The notes under the pieces: generated by a model
What the model saw: only the letters and a program-made list of their open reading frames with translations
What the model was told of the DNA's origin: nothing
Databases searched by the model: none
Made by a program: the position numbers and the translations under genes
In this document: positions 1-14,660 of the stretch, in pieces
Position numbering within the stretch: position 1 is the first letter of the stretch
Layout: each line of letters starts with the position of its first letter
NCBI GenBank assembly: GCA_023846275.1
Contig: JAIUJO010000294.1
Coordinates: forward strand, 31,983-95,982
Source: Vanilla planifolia
Taxonomy: Eukaryota > Streptophyta > Magnoliopsida > Asparagales > Orchidaceae
Reading direction: 5' to 3'
Length of the DNA: 64,000 bases

Positions 1-840
1 TTTTTATAATTTTTTAAATATATTAATATTATATAATTAAATATTAGAAATTCATAAATTATATCGTTATTTTTAAATAACGAATTTCACTCATTAATGA
101 ATTTAACAAGCAACATAATAAATTTTTTAATATTAAGTGAACATATAACAAATCTAAAATAAAAAATATTAAAGAAATGTATTATTTCAAAATGAATGAT
201 GTAAGGGACACATGTGCAAAGATTTAGGTTACATAGTATTATAAAAAAATGACAATTGAGTGTAAACCTTGAGTTAATAAATTAGGTATGATCCAAAATT
301 TCGTATAGGATATGCAATAATATTTTAAAATAAATATGAAAACATATACGAAATAACTACTAATTTAACAAAGATTACCTATATAAGTTCAATGATGTTT
401 GTTTTTTCTCAATTATGTCTCACTTGGATTGACTATGAAATTTTGAATTAAATATGAATATATAATTACAAATTATTAATTTAATAATACATAAAAATGT
501 TAAAGCTTAGAAGAAATAATTGAAGCAATGTCATAGAACCAAATCAAAGGCAATAGTTAACTAAGTCACATAATACTATAACCAAATGAAGGAAAAATTT
601 TTTAAAAAGGGAGACAAATTATACTACATAGTTATATTATATGATTCGAAGTACATAAACTATTAAAGAAACAATTAATAATTTAAGTGCAATTTGAGGA
701 ATCTTACAAAGCATGCCAAAAATGTTTTAAAAGTATAAAAATCTATATTTATTTAGTTAGAGCTTATTAAAATGTGTACAATGACAATTGTTTCATTTTA
801 GTAAGACCTCACTTCAAATTAGCTTGAATTGCAAATGTAA
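1..840 (+). repeat. ~400-bp satellite, + block 1
   Basis: About two diverged monomers in + orientation. Landmarks of the family are visible: a gagtgtaa...aaattaggta motif near 248-290, a tcaatgatgtttg...tctca stretch near 390-420, and caatgtcatagaaccaaatc near 526-545. There is no open frame of note. The left end of the block is the window edge, so the array continues outside. Family membership is judged by eye from these ordered motifs, not by alignment. Confidence 0.7.
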
Positions 841-845
841 ATAAT

Positions 846-932
846 GTTAAATAATAATATGTTACTATTTTTATGTTAAATAGTCATATGTTACTATTTT
901 ACTGTTAAATAATAATATGTTACTATTTTAAA
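846..932. repeat. 29-bp triplicate at orientation switch
   Basis: Three direct copies of a 29-bp unit start at 846, 875 and 904. Each contains gttaaata, then atatgttactatttt; the middle copy differs by a few bases. The surrounding satellite monomers do not contain this triplication. It separates + monomers on the left from - monomers on the right. Confidence 0.9.
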
Positions 933-3405
933 TATCTTATTGTTTTTGAGATTTTGCACATTTTACATGATATGTTGATTCTTACATAATTTTGATGATC
1001 AAGGTTGCTTTACTCTACCTCATTAGTATATTGGAAAGCAACATTTTTAAATAATTTATCATATTTGTATAAGTAGTTTGCTTTTATTTTGTTATATTAC
1101 TATTGAAGTATAATTCTTCTTATTTCATACTTTTACTTTACAATTAATTCTTTATATTAGTTTTTTAAAATTTTTTCATTTCAACTCTAATATCCATTTA
1201 CTTAAAATTTTAAAAAAATTATTTATCATTTTCTTTTATTCCCTTTGTTTATTCATAGTAACACATCATGAGGCCTAATTGAGATGAAAAAATGTTTTTG
1301 GGCTCATTTTAATGTATCCTATCCAATTTCATAATAATTTTCATATTTTAAAAAATTATTTTATTGGGGTTTAGGATGCTTTAAGAAATGTTTTTTAGTA
1401 ATATATTATTTAACAATTCATGTTGCTACAATTGATCTCCTTAATATCTTTGATTGTAATTTCTTCCATAATTTAACTCATTTACTCACAAAGTTTTTCT
1501 TTTATTTTGTTATATTACTATGCAACTCAAAATCCTCTTTTGGGTAGCCATTATAATGCTTTTATTTAATTATATTTAATAGCTTTATTTTATCTTATTT
1601 TTAGTTTTCTATTTTTCCTTTATTATTAAAATGATAATTTATTATTATTAATGCTTAATTATTTCAAAACTTCATAATAATCCTTAATGATGTTTGTTCT
1701 AGATGAAATAAAGATCAATGAACTTGTCTCAAATAGCTCCTTAAAATTTGAGATTTATTTTTATATATATTAATATTTTTTCTTTGATTTAAGCTTGTTT
1801 TAGATGACCTTTTGATTCATGCCTAATTTATTGATAAAGAATGTGACACTCAATCTCCTTTGTGCCATTGAATGCATTTTTATCATAAAATTTATCTTAT
1901 TTCTTCAAATGTTTTGCTTTTGTTTAGTTTTTTTATGAAACCCTAAATCTCCTCTTGTCTGACCATTATGTCTAATTTATTTGTAATATATTACATTGCT
2001 TAAATTTTTCTCAGTTTTGCTTTAATATAAATTTACTTATTATTAATGTAACAATAATTTTATTTATTTTATTTGAATATATTAATTGATAAAAATTCCA
2101 AATGGTGTCTAATCGATGCAAAACAAATGTTGTTAGGCTCAACATAATGACCATTATCTAAAAAAATATTCATTATATATATTTTGTGTGCATTTTTTGA
2201 CTTGCATTTAAATTGACGATTAAGGGTGCACATATGAACTAATTAACATCTTTGATTCTAACTTTCTCATAAAATTTACTTTGTTTCTTCAAATTTATTT
2301 ATACTTATTTACATTAGTAACTAATAGAAATTCTAAATAAGATATGATTGAGACAAAAAAGCATCGTTAGACTCATCTAGAGTTCTATGCAATGAAATAT
2401 TAAATTTTATTTTTTCAAATGTTATGTTTTGCTATTATTTTTGCAGACTTTATTAGACATTTTAATTCCTATTTGATTTTGTGATTGATGATGTTACATT
2501 AGATCTCTATAGTATCATAGAATACAACTTTCTTATACTATTTATCTCATTTGCTGAAACACTTTTCTCTAATTTTTTTATATTGCTATAATGCTTGAAT
2601 TCTCTTGTCATTTGACATTTATTAAATTTTTATTTGGTCACTTTACACCGTCTCAATTCATCTCATTTGATTTTTACTATTTATGTGTGTATTATTAAGA
2701 AATTATTTATGCTTACTGCTATTTTATTTTGTAATTTTTGGTAAACATTGTCTAATTGAGATGAAGCAAGTACCACTGGGGTGATATTGATGACTCTTAT
2801 CCATTTAAATATTAATTTTTTTATATTTTAAAATATTTTTCTCACAAAGGTTTTGGAACACTTCAAGAACCATTTAATTTTGTGCCATATTTGATAATCT
2901 TGGTTGCTGCACTGAATCTCTTTAGCATAATCGAATGTAGTTTTGTCATGTAATATTTCTCGTTGATTCCAATTGTTTACTTTGAAATGGCTTTACTAGT
3001 AACAATATATCTACTCCCAGGTGACATTAAAATATTTTTGACATTACAAATATATATTTATTTTATATTAAATTAATAATTTATTTTTATTTACATTTTT
3101 TATTTTGGTAAGTTATAATAATTACAAATGAAGTTTGACTGAAATGAAACAAACATGATTAAACAAATCACTATGAGCCTTATTACATCAATTATTCATT
3201 TTTATCATAAAATACAATTTTGCTGTACAAATTATTTTATTTCAATAATTTTTTTCTTTGATTTGGTTATATCATAGTACATCATTTATCTAATTTTAGC
3301 AATATTATAAATTTACCAAATATTATAGTAATAAATTATTAACATTTATGCTAATTTACTGTATCAATGTATCATAACTCCATGTGACATCAAATCAACA
3401 AAAAA
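933..3405 (-). repeat. ~400-bp satellite, - block 1
   Basis: About six monomers read as the reverse complement of the flanking blocks. The landmark gatcaaggttgc...cattagtat...ggaa recurs near 995, 1,431, 1,826, 2,212, 2,478 and 2,888, a spacing of roughly 270-440 bp. Between landmarks lie the usual ttatctcattt and ttgttatattac blocks. Copies differ strongly from one another. No coding sequence is seen. Confidence 0.7.
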
Positions 3406-6400
3406 TGGTTGACTTGAGTCCAACGACATTACTTCAGCCTATCTAACCTCATTTGGAATACATGTTTTTTCAAATAGTAGATATATATAAATAATACTAA
3501 TCTTTTATTTTTAATATTATGTAAATATATATTAAAGAATAAATGAGATAAATTGAAGAATTATAAAATTAAAATAAAAATTGGAATAAATGTGATAAAT
3601 TGCAGACCAAGGTTTCTTTCGTTGAAATTAAGACAATCGAGTGTAACATCCTTAATCAAAAAATCAATTATAAATAATGATATGCCTTAAACAAGACAAA
3701 GAAAATATTTCAAAATTAAAAAATGGAATAATGGATTACATAAAGTTCACAAGAGTATTCTAATGATATTTTTTAAATTATTGAATAGATTATAGGAAAT
3801 ATAAAGATGTATAATATTATCAAATCTATGTAATGTAAAGCTCATAAGAATCATGATTTAGAGTAATATAGTAATATAACGAAATCACTGCAAAAAGTTT
3901 GAAGAATGATATAAATGGTGTGAGAAATTTATATTACAAGATTTCAAGAAGATTTAGTGAAACTTTCTTTATGGTCAAATCATGTATGAATCTAAATGTC
4001 TCATAAAGAACAACAAAACTTTAAAAAATAAAAATTTTTTAAAATATAAAAATTAATATTTAGTTAGAAAATGATCATTGACATGAAACCAATCATATTT
4101 GTTTGAATCAATTTGACCTCATTTACATTTACTTTAAATTTCCAAAGTAATAAATATAATTAGTAATAAATTATTCTTTTATTATTAACTAAATTTATAT
4201 TAAAGGTAAAATGTGATAAATTTAAAGAATGTAATATAACAAAATCAAAGACATCTAAATCTCGCATGAGAGAAGATTTAGAGTTATGTAGTAATATATC
4301 ATAATCTAAAAGAAACTTTTGAAAAATAGATAAATTATATATGAAAATAGCATTCAAAGATACTTGGGAGATTGAGCTCAACTTTTTAAATCATAAAATA
4401 GGAGACTACTCTAATTGTGTCACTAAGTGTGCCAAAAAAATAAATAATTGAATATGTAAAAATATAAAAAAAATATCTAATATGGTATTTTTTAGTTAGG
4501 TGAGTCTAACGAGGTTACTATTTGGATTTACTATGAATTACATAACTAAATAGACATAAATAACATTTTTTAATATTAAGAAATATATAAAAAATAATAT
4601 ATTAAAAAAATTTAAGAAATGTATTACAACCAAATCAAGAGGATGCTAAGGTCACAATAGAGGCTAATTAGAGTTTAGAACTATTGTGACAAATTCTATG
4701 TAAAAAAAAATTTCAAAATTGAGGCAAAATATATAATGAAGTTGCATTCTAAGATATTCAGTAGAACAAAACCTAAGGAAAATATTTAAAAAGTACAAAA
4801 AGGTATTTTTAATTAGATGAAGCTCTTTGAAACTTTTCTAACATCGCTAGTTTCTTTCAATCATACCTTGTTTGGACTTTTTGTGAATTATCAAACGAAA
4901 TAAAAATAAATTACAATAAATTATTTTTTTAATGTTTAATAAACATGTATTAAATTTTAATTTAGATAAATTAAATTAAAATTACCTGATCGAATCAAAA
5001 TTATATAAATCTCACAAGAGAAGTGATTTATAGTTACATTTGACAAGATAAATTTAAATAAAAAAGTTAAAATTATTTAGTCAATTTTCACGATGACATT
5101 ACATTGCAATTACTAAGAGCAACGAGTGTAGCTTGCCTGATTCACAAATTAGATATGAATAAATATGTTATCCAAGGAATGTCAAAATATTAGAAACTAA
5201 AACATTTCAAAATATAAAAAACAATGATTTATTACATTAAGCTAATCATGGTGCAATCGAGGATGTTTTTTATATCTCAAACGTACCTCATTAAGACATA
5301 CCAAGAATTATCAAAGTAAATAAACATAAAGATTTATATATATTTAAGTCAAACAATATTAAAAAATTAAAGATTTATAAACATCACATGTGAGAATAAT
5401 TACTATTTTGTGGTAATACAATTAAATCTAAATGAAAATTTTGGAAAAATGATATAAATTATATGAACAAGATTCATTCAAAGATTCTAAGAAGATATAA
5501 ACACACAAAGATAAAAATATATTGAAAAAAATAATATTTACTTGACAATGCTTATGAAGAAAATTCCAATAATTTAATTGTCTCAATCTCACTCATTTTG
5601 AATTATAAAAAATTTTACAAATTAAAATAATATAAATAATAATAAATTATTATTTCAATATTAATTAAATATATATTAAAGTAGAAACAAGACAAATTGA
5701 AGCAATGTAACATAACCAAACAAAAAAAGATGTCAAGGTCACGCAAGAGAAGAACAAGGGTTTAAGAATAATATAACATTATATTTGAAAACTTTGGAAA
5801 AAATAGAAATGGTTTAGGTAATTTGCATTCTAAGGCACTAAGAAGATTGAATGTTACATCGTTGATCATTAAGTTAGATACAAATTAAAATATTTCGAAA
5901 AAGATACCAAAACAATAAAAATAACATATTTAAAATGGAAAAAGGGTTACTTATTGAAACAGAGCCCATTAATAAAATTCTAACAATATTTGTTTCTTCT
6001 TGATTGGATTTTGTTTGCAATTAGTATGAATTACTAAGGCAAGTATCACTATATAATAACAAATTATTATTCAAATAAAAAAATATGATACATTCATGAA
6101 TTGTACAATAACAATAGCAAAGTGAACTATAGGTCACATGATATAATAATTATAGTAGCATAATAATATAACTAATCAATGCGAAAATTTAAAGAAATGA
6201 GATGAATTGTGTAAGAAATATACATTCAAAGATACCAAGGATATAGACCATAACATCCTAAAGAATCAAATCAAGCAAAGTAAAATGGAATCATATAGCA
6301 TACCAAAAACATAAATAACAAAATATTTGAAAATATAAACTTTAATATTGAATTAGATTGAGGTCTTATTGATGAATCCAACAACATTTGCTTCATGCCC

Positions 6401-8130
6401 ATCGAATCTTTGTATGAAATTATTTTGAATTACATAAATAATTAAAATAATAATAAGTAATTATTATTTTAAACTAATGGAAATATACATTGGCTCTAAA
6501 AAGATAAAAAAAATAGAAATAATATAGTATATCCAAATAAAAACAATATAAAGCCTGTATAAGAGGAGAATTAGAGTATCACAATGATATTTCAAAAGAA
6601 ATACAAAATATTTGCTGAAGTGAGAAGAATTTTATGCAAAATCTATATTACAAAATGCTAAAATTATTAAATGTAATAACCTTAAACAAAAAATTAGGTA
6701 CAAATCTATATTCTTCATAAATAATACTAAAATTATAGGATTTTATAAATATAAAAAATAAATATTTTATTAAATAAAGCTTTTTGAGAATAAGCATAAA
6801 AAATAAATAATTATTCAAGTATCAAGTAAATATATGTTGAAGTTGAAATTAAGCAAATTGAAGCAATGAAATATAATCTAATCACTATAATGTAAAGCAC
6901 ACATGAGAGAAGATTTGGAAGTAAAAAGTGATATAAAAAAATCAAGGTGAACATTTAATGAAAAAAGAATTATATAGGTAAATTTGATTCTAACATATTG
7001 AGGAGATTGAGTGTAACTTCCTCAATTACTAAATTAGATACAAATAAAAATATCTTATAGCGGGTTGCAAAATTGAAATTATAAAACATTTAATAATAAA
7101 AAAATGAATTCTTAAATAGATACAACTTCCTCACAAGACTATAAAAATGTTTATTACAACATGAGGAGGCCTCATTTTAAATAACTAAGATTTATTGAGT
7201 AAATTAATATAAATAATAATAAATTATTTGTTTAACATTAAACAAAAATATATTAAAGCTAGAATAAGAAAACTTTTTTATGTCTTACAGAAATAAATGA
7301 ATTAGATGTAAATGTTGCATTAAAGAAAAAATCAGAGCTTCATAGTAATGTATTCAAATCAAATTGAAACATTTGAAAAAACAAGATAAAGTTTAAGACA
7401 AATGAGCAAAATTAATGACAAAACATTATTTTAACAAAAAAAATATATATATAAGTCATAAATGATATAAAATGAAGCATTGTAATATAACAAAATCATT
7501 GTATAGTAAAGGTCACCCAAGTGGTAAATCATACTTTCATAGTAATATAACCAAATAGATAAAAAATATTTGAAGAAAAATAATAAAATATATGGCAAAG
7601 TATCTTTTTAGAACGCTTAAATGATCAAGTATATCAACCTTTATCATATTTTAGGTGCAAAAAAATTATCTTGCAAAGCATGCCATAATAAAAGAAAATG
7701 AAATGGTTTAAAATATAAAAAATAATAATTAATTAGATATGCTTATGGAGACAAGACCATTAATGTTTGTTTCATCCATACTAGACCTTGTTTGGAATTG
7801 CTATAAATTGCAAAAGTAATAAAGCATAAAATATATAAATTATTGTCTTAAAATAAGTTAAATAAAATTTAAAGTTGAATTGAGATAAATTTAAGGAACT
7901 AAATAAAGCCAAATCAAAGAAATCTTAAGGCAACACCAGAGGATGCTTAGTGTTTGAAGGCAATATATCAAAACTAAAGTGAAAACTTACAAATTTGTGA
8001 CAAATTATTTAAGAGAGTTGTATTTCAAGATATGAAAAAGATTTAGTATAATATCCTCAATCATCAAATCACGTACAATTCGAAATGTATCATTAACCAA
8101 CCAAAAACACTGAAAAAATTTATTTTTTTT
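3406..8130 (+). repeat. ~400-bp satellite, + block 2
   Basis: About twelve monomers in + orientation. The motif gagtgtaacatcc...caaatcaggtac or a decayed form recurs near 3,638, 3,975, 4,370, 4,755, 5,125, 5,848, 6,245, 6,668, 7,007, 7,625 and 8,045. The steps are 335-425 bp, with two double steps where a copy is too decayed to place. The motif gataaattgaagcaatg recurs with the same period. The switch near 3,406 falls between caaatcaacaaaaaatgg and gagtccaacgacatt. No coding sequence is seen; a 73-codon minus-strand frame at 4,160-4,381 spans ordinary monomer sequence. Confidence 0.75.
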
Positions 8131-11100
8131 CTTATTAAATTTTTTAATTCATAAACATTCCAAAAAGGGTTCAATTAAGATAAAGTTAAAATGTCACATA
8201 ACTTTCATTGATGAACTCTTTCAAACGAAAAATTATTTTTTGCTCCTCGTTAGAATGTTGAGAATATTACAGTTGATCTCGATGGTATCCTACAATGAAA
8301 CTTTTCCAAATAATTTATTTCATTTTTTTAAATATTTCTCTCTTATTTGCTTAACATTTAAATGATATTTTATTACTATTTATGTATATTTAATGAGATA
8401 TTTAAAAGTGGTTCTAAATAGTTTGGTGGAATAAAAAATTCATTGGACATTTCCTAAAAAGCTCTATTCAATTAAATATTTTTTTTATATTTGTAAAGAT
8501 TTTTTGTTAGGATTTTGGAAAGTTTTATGACACATTTTGATTTGTACAAGACTTAAAAATTAGGACTATGGCACTTGATCTTGTTAGCTTCTTAGAATTC
8601 AACTTTCTCATAAATTTATCACATTTCTTTAAATTTTTTCTTTGATGTTGTTATGTTTCTTTCAACTATAATCTTTTCTTGTCTGACCCAATAAGCCTAT
8701 GAAATTGTTATGTTACATTAACTCAATTTATCTCATTTTAGCTATAATATACATTCACTTAATGTTTAAATATTACTTTATTATTATTTAAGCTTTTTCT
8801 TATTATGTAATTTAGGGTAATCCAAAAAAAGGTTTTGATAGATTCGAACAAATGTAAATGGACTTGGCTTATTAAGATTCACAAAACTAAATTTTAAATT
8901 TTAATTTTTTTATTTTCTAAGGTTTTGCTGACCTTTGTGAGACAATTATTAATGATACCCTGATCTCCTTAATATCTTGAAATGTAGCTTTCTCACGTAA
9001 TTTTTTAATTTTTTTTAAATGTTTTACTTACATTTGGTTCTATTACTATGAAACTCTAAATCTCCTTATATTTTTTTCTATATTGTTTTAATTTTGTTAT
9101 AATACATTGCCTCATTTAATCTAATTTCAACCTTATTTATATTTATTTACTTTCGTAATTAAAAAAATCAAAATGACGTTTGTTTGAGAAAACTCATCCT
9201 TAAACTAATCTTAATAAGTTTTATCTAAATAATTATAAATATTTAGTGTTTTGGTGGATTTTGTAAAACATTTGGATTTAAACTATGACTGAGGATCAAG
9301 AATTTTATGATTGATCTCCTTAGTGTCATAGAATATAATTTTTTCTTTAAATTTATCTTATTTCTTCAATGTTTTTTTTATAGTGTTACGTAGCTTTAAA
9401 TCACCTACCATTAACCTTTACTTTAGTTTGATATTTTTTTATTACTTTACTTAAATTTTTCTAATTTTAACACAAATATATATCTTCTTCAAATTAAAAT
9501 AATAGCTCATAGTTTTTTATAGTTACTTAACTTTGTAATTCATAGTTTTTTAGTTTTAGTATTAAATATTTATTTTATCTTTTTTAATATTTTTTAGTAT
9601 TTTTGGATGTTTATGACACATTTTGATTCATACCAAACTTGATAATACAGGATTTTACACTTAGTCTTCTTAGTATCTTGGAATGTGACTTTGTTTTACA
9701 TTTAGACTACTCCTAAAATGTTGTTTTAAATTTCGTATATTACTATGAAACCTTAAAATCATAATGATGTAGTTATATTGTTTTTTTTTTAATTTATCTC
9801 ACTTTAATTATATTAAATATTTAAGTATAAATAAAATAACTTTTTTCATTATTTATAATTTTTATTTTTTGAATTGACACAAATTATAAGTGAGGCTTAA
9901 TTGAGATATTAAAAATATCGTTAGGCTCATCTCGATCAACTTTATCAAGTTAAATAATCATAATACCATTAAAAAAAATATTTTATTTCATAGGGATTTG
10001 GTTTACTTTGCAAGATATATTTATTCACACTAGATTCGATGTTTCAGAACATTACACTTGATTATTTCGGTATCTTCTAATGCAACATTCTCATACATTT
10101 TATCAAATTTTCCCAACTTTTTCCTTTTAATTCATTTTATTAGTATGTAACTCTAAATCTAGTATCATGTAACTTTTTTATATCATTTATTTAATTATAT
10201 AAAATTTTATAAATTATTTCATTTCAATTATAATATAAATTTTTATAATATAAACTTAAAAAATTGTTTTTTCTAAGTCAACTTAATTTGGAAATTCATA
10301 GTTAAACAAAACCAGGTTTCATCGAGATGAAACATACATTGTTGGAATCTTCTACATGAGCATTATGAAATTAAAATTTTTTTATTATTTTTGAATTTTT
10401 TTAATTTCTAATATTTTTTCATTTTTTACGAGATAGTTTGATTTGTTAATGATTTAATGTTCTTAGTGGTAACACTATAACTCCATAGTAATGAAAATTT
10501 CTCGCATAATTTATCATATTCATGTTAATGTTTTGCATTGATTTTGTGATGTAATTATGAAACTCTAATTTCCCAATAGTTTGAACTTTATATTATTATG
10601 AATTTCTTATTTTATAATTCTTCATTACAATTCGTTTAACCTTGAAAAGATATTTATCTGATATTAAAGTAATAAATTATTTTTATTTATTATTATTTAT
10701 TCTTATTTTTTTTCTAATTCATATTAATTCCAAGTGTTGTTTATTGGAGAGAAAACAAAAGTCCTTGGACTTCTCATGATGAATTTTTTCAAACCAAATA
10801 AATATTTACTTAATATTTAAAAATAATTTACATTTTTTATGTTTGTTTTTTGTAATTTGTTGTTAATCCTAATGTGATCTATCTATCATGAAGTAAATAT
10901 TGCTGAACTCACATGATGAAATCTAACAGATTAAATATTTATTTTTTTATTTTTTAAAAAGATTTTTAGATTTTTTGACACTTTATGGTACATTTTGATT
11001 TGTACATGACTTGTTGATTGCGGATTTTGCACTCGATCACCTTTGTTTCTTCGAATCAAACTTTCTCAGACAACTAACCCCATTTCTTAGAAGTTTTAGG

Positions 11101-14100
11101 TTAGATTGTGTTGCATTAATATGAAACTCTACATCTCCACTCGTGCGACCTTTACAATATTTTGATTTTGTTTTATTACATTTCTTTAATTTATCTAATT
11201 TTATTTTGCCATATATTTACAAAACATTTAATAACAATTTGTTGTTATTTATGTTTTTCTTAATTTTCTAATTCCAATGAGCTCCAATCGACAAAATAAA
11301 TATATTTTAACTCAGCTTATTGACCTAATCCAATTAGAAATTTTTTAAAATTATTAGATTTTTTATCTTTTGTTGTTTAACATGCTTTAATTTGTACCAG
11401 ATTTAGTGATCAAGGATGTAATAGTTGATCTCTGTAGTGTCTTTGAATGAAAGATTCCCATATAATGCATCTTATTTTCTTAAAATTATTGCTTCAATTT
11501 TGTTATATTATAATATAATGCTAAATCTTATCTCTTATGACTTATACATTACTTCGATTGTTTTATATTAAATTGCTTAAATATAGCTCATTTCATAGAT
11601 TGTATGTATTAACTTATAATTCAATTAATAATTAAATATTATTTTTATAGATTTGTAATTTTTATTCAAAGTAATTACAAATTAGACATAATTAAGTCAA
11701 AATGAAATCATTGGTCCTACATAATTAAGCTCTATCCAATTTAATATTTATTTTTTTGTATTTTTAGAAATTTATGCTCTAGAGTTTTAGTATGCTTTAC
11801 AATTAATTTCAACTTATACTTGATTTGGCGATCAAAGATTTTACACTCGATCCCTTTAATATGTTGGAATTCAACTTCGTCGTAAAATTTCTTTCCTTTT
11901 TTTGAAATTTTTCACAATGATTTTGTTTTATAGCAAAATAATTCATCAACTCATCTCTTGTGATCATTACAATACTTTCATTTGGTTATATTACAACACC
12001 TCAATTTTTATCATTTCATTTTTAACAATTATATTTGCCTAATATTAAATAAATTTATTACTTATCCTTATTTAATTTTTTCATTCACAATAATTCCAAT
12101 TAGTGTTTGATCAACATGAACTTTTTTGGACTCCTCTAATGGATCTCAATCGATTTAGATATTTATTCTAAATTTGTGACTGTTACGCCTTTGGTATGTT
12201 TTATAAGATATTTTAATTTGTGCCTTATTTAGATTTTAAAGATGTTACTTTTGATCACTTAAGTATTTTTGCAGTACAAATTTCCCCTGTAATTTATCTC
12301 ATCTAAACAAGTTATATTACTATATGATGCTTATTGTCCACTCATGTGAGCTTTGAACTACATGTTTTATTACATTACATTTTTCAATTTATCCCATTTG
12401 AAATTTAAATAAAATTTACTTCACAATACCTTAATAATTTTTTTATTATTTAAGTTATTTTTTTTAGTTTTTGCAGTAATTCCAAATGATGACTCATTGA
12501 GAAAAAAAACAAATTTAGTTGGAATTCTTTCGAAGATCTCTATCTAACTAAACAATCATTTTTATTTTTATAAAAAAGGTATTTTAGATTATTTTGGTAA
12601 AGTTTATAAGGCATTATAATTCATGGTGACTTTGATGATTGATGACATTACACTAAATCTCTTAAGTACCTTGGAATGTTACTTTATTGTTTAATTTATA
12701 TCATTTTTAAAATGTTTCTTCTTGATTTGGTATATTTCTAAACAACTCCAGATCTCCTCTTTCCTTACATTTACATCACTTCTGTTTTGTTATTCTATCT
12801 TACCTAAAGTTGTTTTGTTGGATATTCAAAATGTATTACTTAATCTTCAAATAATAATTTATAATTATTTGTAATAATTTAGTTTGTTATTCATGTTAAT
12901 TCTAACAAATGTCTAATTGATATGGAAAAACATCATGGGACTAATCTTAAATACCTTTATCAAACTAAAAAGTTATAACTCTATTTTTAAATTATTTATT
13001 TTATTGTATTTTTTTTATCTTTATGAGACACTTATTATTATACTTGATTTATTAATCAAATACATTACACTCAAACTCTTTAGCATCCTTGAAGATAACT
13101 TTTAGGTACAATTTATCTCACTACATCAAAGTTTTTATTTTGATTGTGTTAGGTTGCAAGAAGCTCTAATTCTTCTATAGTGTGATATTTACATCTCCTT
13201 TAATTATTTATGTTAAAATATTTCATTTTACCTCATTTTCGTTTTTTGTGATATTTTCTAAACATTAAAAAAATATTTGTTATTATATATGCTGATTTTA
13301 TTTAAAAAATTTAGAAAACTTCAAAACAATGCTTATTAGAGAAAAAACAAATGTCACTGGAATTTTTTCGATAATCTGTACCTAATTATATTTTTTTTTT
13401 CAAATTTTTAAATATTTTATTTTCTTGAGATTTGTGATGCATTATTTGATATTTTTATTTGTTATATATTTCATAATTGAGGATGTTGGCCTTGATCACC
13501 TTGTGAGCATGGAGTGTAGCTTTCCCTTATAATTTATCTCATTTTTCTAAATTTTTATATTTGTTTTGGTTATATAAAAGGTTACCCTAAACTCCACTTT
13601 TGTGACTTTTATATTTCTTAAATTTTGTGAAATAACATTGCTTTAGTTTACTTGATTTTGGCATCATTATATATTTATTTAAAAATAAAAATAATATTTT
13701 ATAATTTTTAAAGCTTAATTATTTTTTTCATTGATTTGGTTATATTACATTTATTTATTTAATTTCATTTTAAATTTAATATATGATTACCTAACATTAA
13801 AATAATAAGTAATAATTATTTATGCCTATTTTGTTTTGAAATTCATAATAATTCGAAATGTGTTTAATTTGAAAGAAGCAAATGCCATTGGATATCTTTG
13901 ACAAGCTCAGCCAAATTAAATAATCATTTTTATATTATTTTAAATTTTATTTTTTGAGATTTTTTTATTGCTTTGTCAGATAATTTGAGTTTTACATCAT
14001 TTGAAGAACAAGGATGTCATAGAGAACCTCCTTAGTAACTTAGAATATAACTTTACAATGTAATTTATCTCATTTCATAAAATTATCATTTTTGTTTGGT

Positions 14101-14660
14101 AATTGTCATTACTTTTGAATAAGACCATATTGAGACAAAAAAAGTTGTCACACTTACACTATTATATTTATCATTTTAACTATAAGTATTTATATTTTTA
14201 AATATTTAATTTCTATGGTTGTTTTGCATTTTATAAGCCATGTTAGTTAACACCTGGTTTGACGAGTGAGAATTTTACACTAAATCTCCTTAGTGTCTTT
14301 CAAAATATCTTTCTCACATAATCTATTTAATCTCTTCAAATAAATTATTTTGAATCTACTGGTAATTCTCTTCTCATGTGGCAATTACATGTTTTTCATT
14401 AAGTTATATTAGTTTGTTTTAATTTATCATGTTTTACTATTAATAAATATTTAAATAATAGTATAATAGTAATTACTTTAATCATGCTTATTTAGTTAAT
14501 AATTCATAGTAATTCCAAACTAGGTTTGATCAAGATAAAAGTAATATTGCTGGATTCATCTCGGTGAGCTCTATGAAATTTAAATTTTTATGTATGTTTA
14601 AATATTTTTATCAAAACATTTTTGCATGTTTTGTTAGGCATTTCAATTCATACCAAATTT
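8131..14660 (-). repeat. ~400-bp satellite, - block 2
   Basis: The longest single-orientation block, about sixteen monomers. The landmark gatcaaggat...gatctccttagtgtcttgg recurs near 8,270, 8,560, 8,960, 9,290, 9,635, 10,040, 11,015, 11,410, 11,830, 12,630, 13,050, 13,480, 14,010 and 14,260. Each monomer carries two related gattttgttatattac motifs about 60-75 bp apart with ctctaaatctcctctt between them. The 62-codon frame at 12,917-13,105 lies across ordinary monomer sequence and is not credible as a gene. Confidence 0.75.

Noticed and set aside
846..932. CRISPR array
   Set aside because: The three 29-mers are directly adjacent with no spacers, and the sequence is a plant genome.
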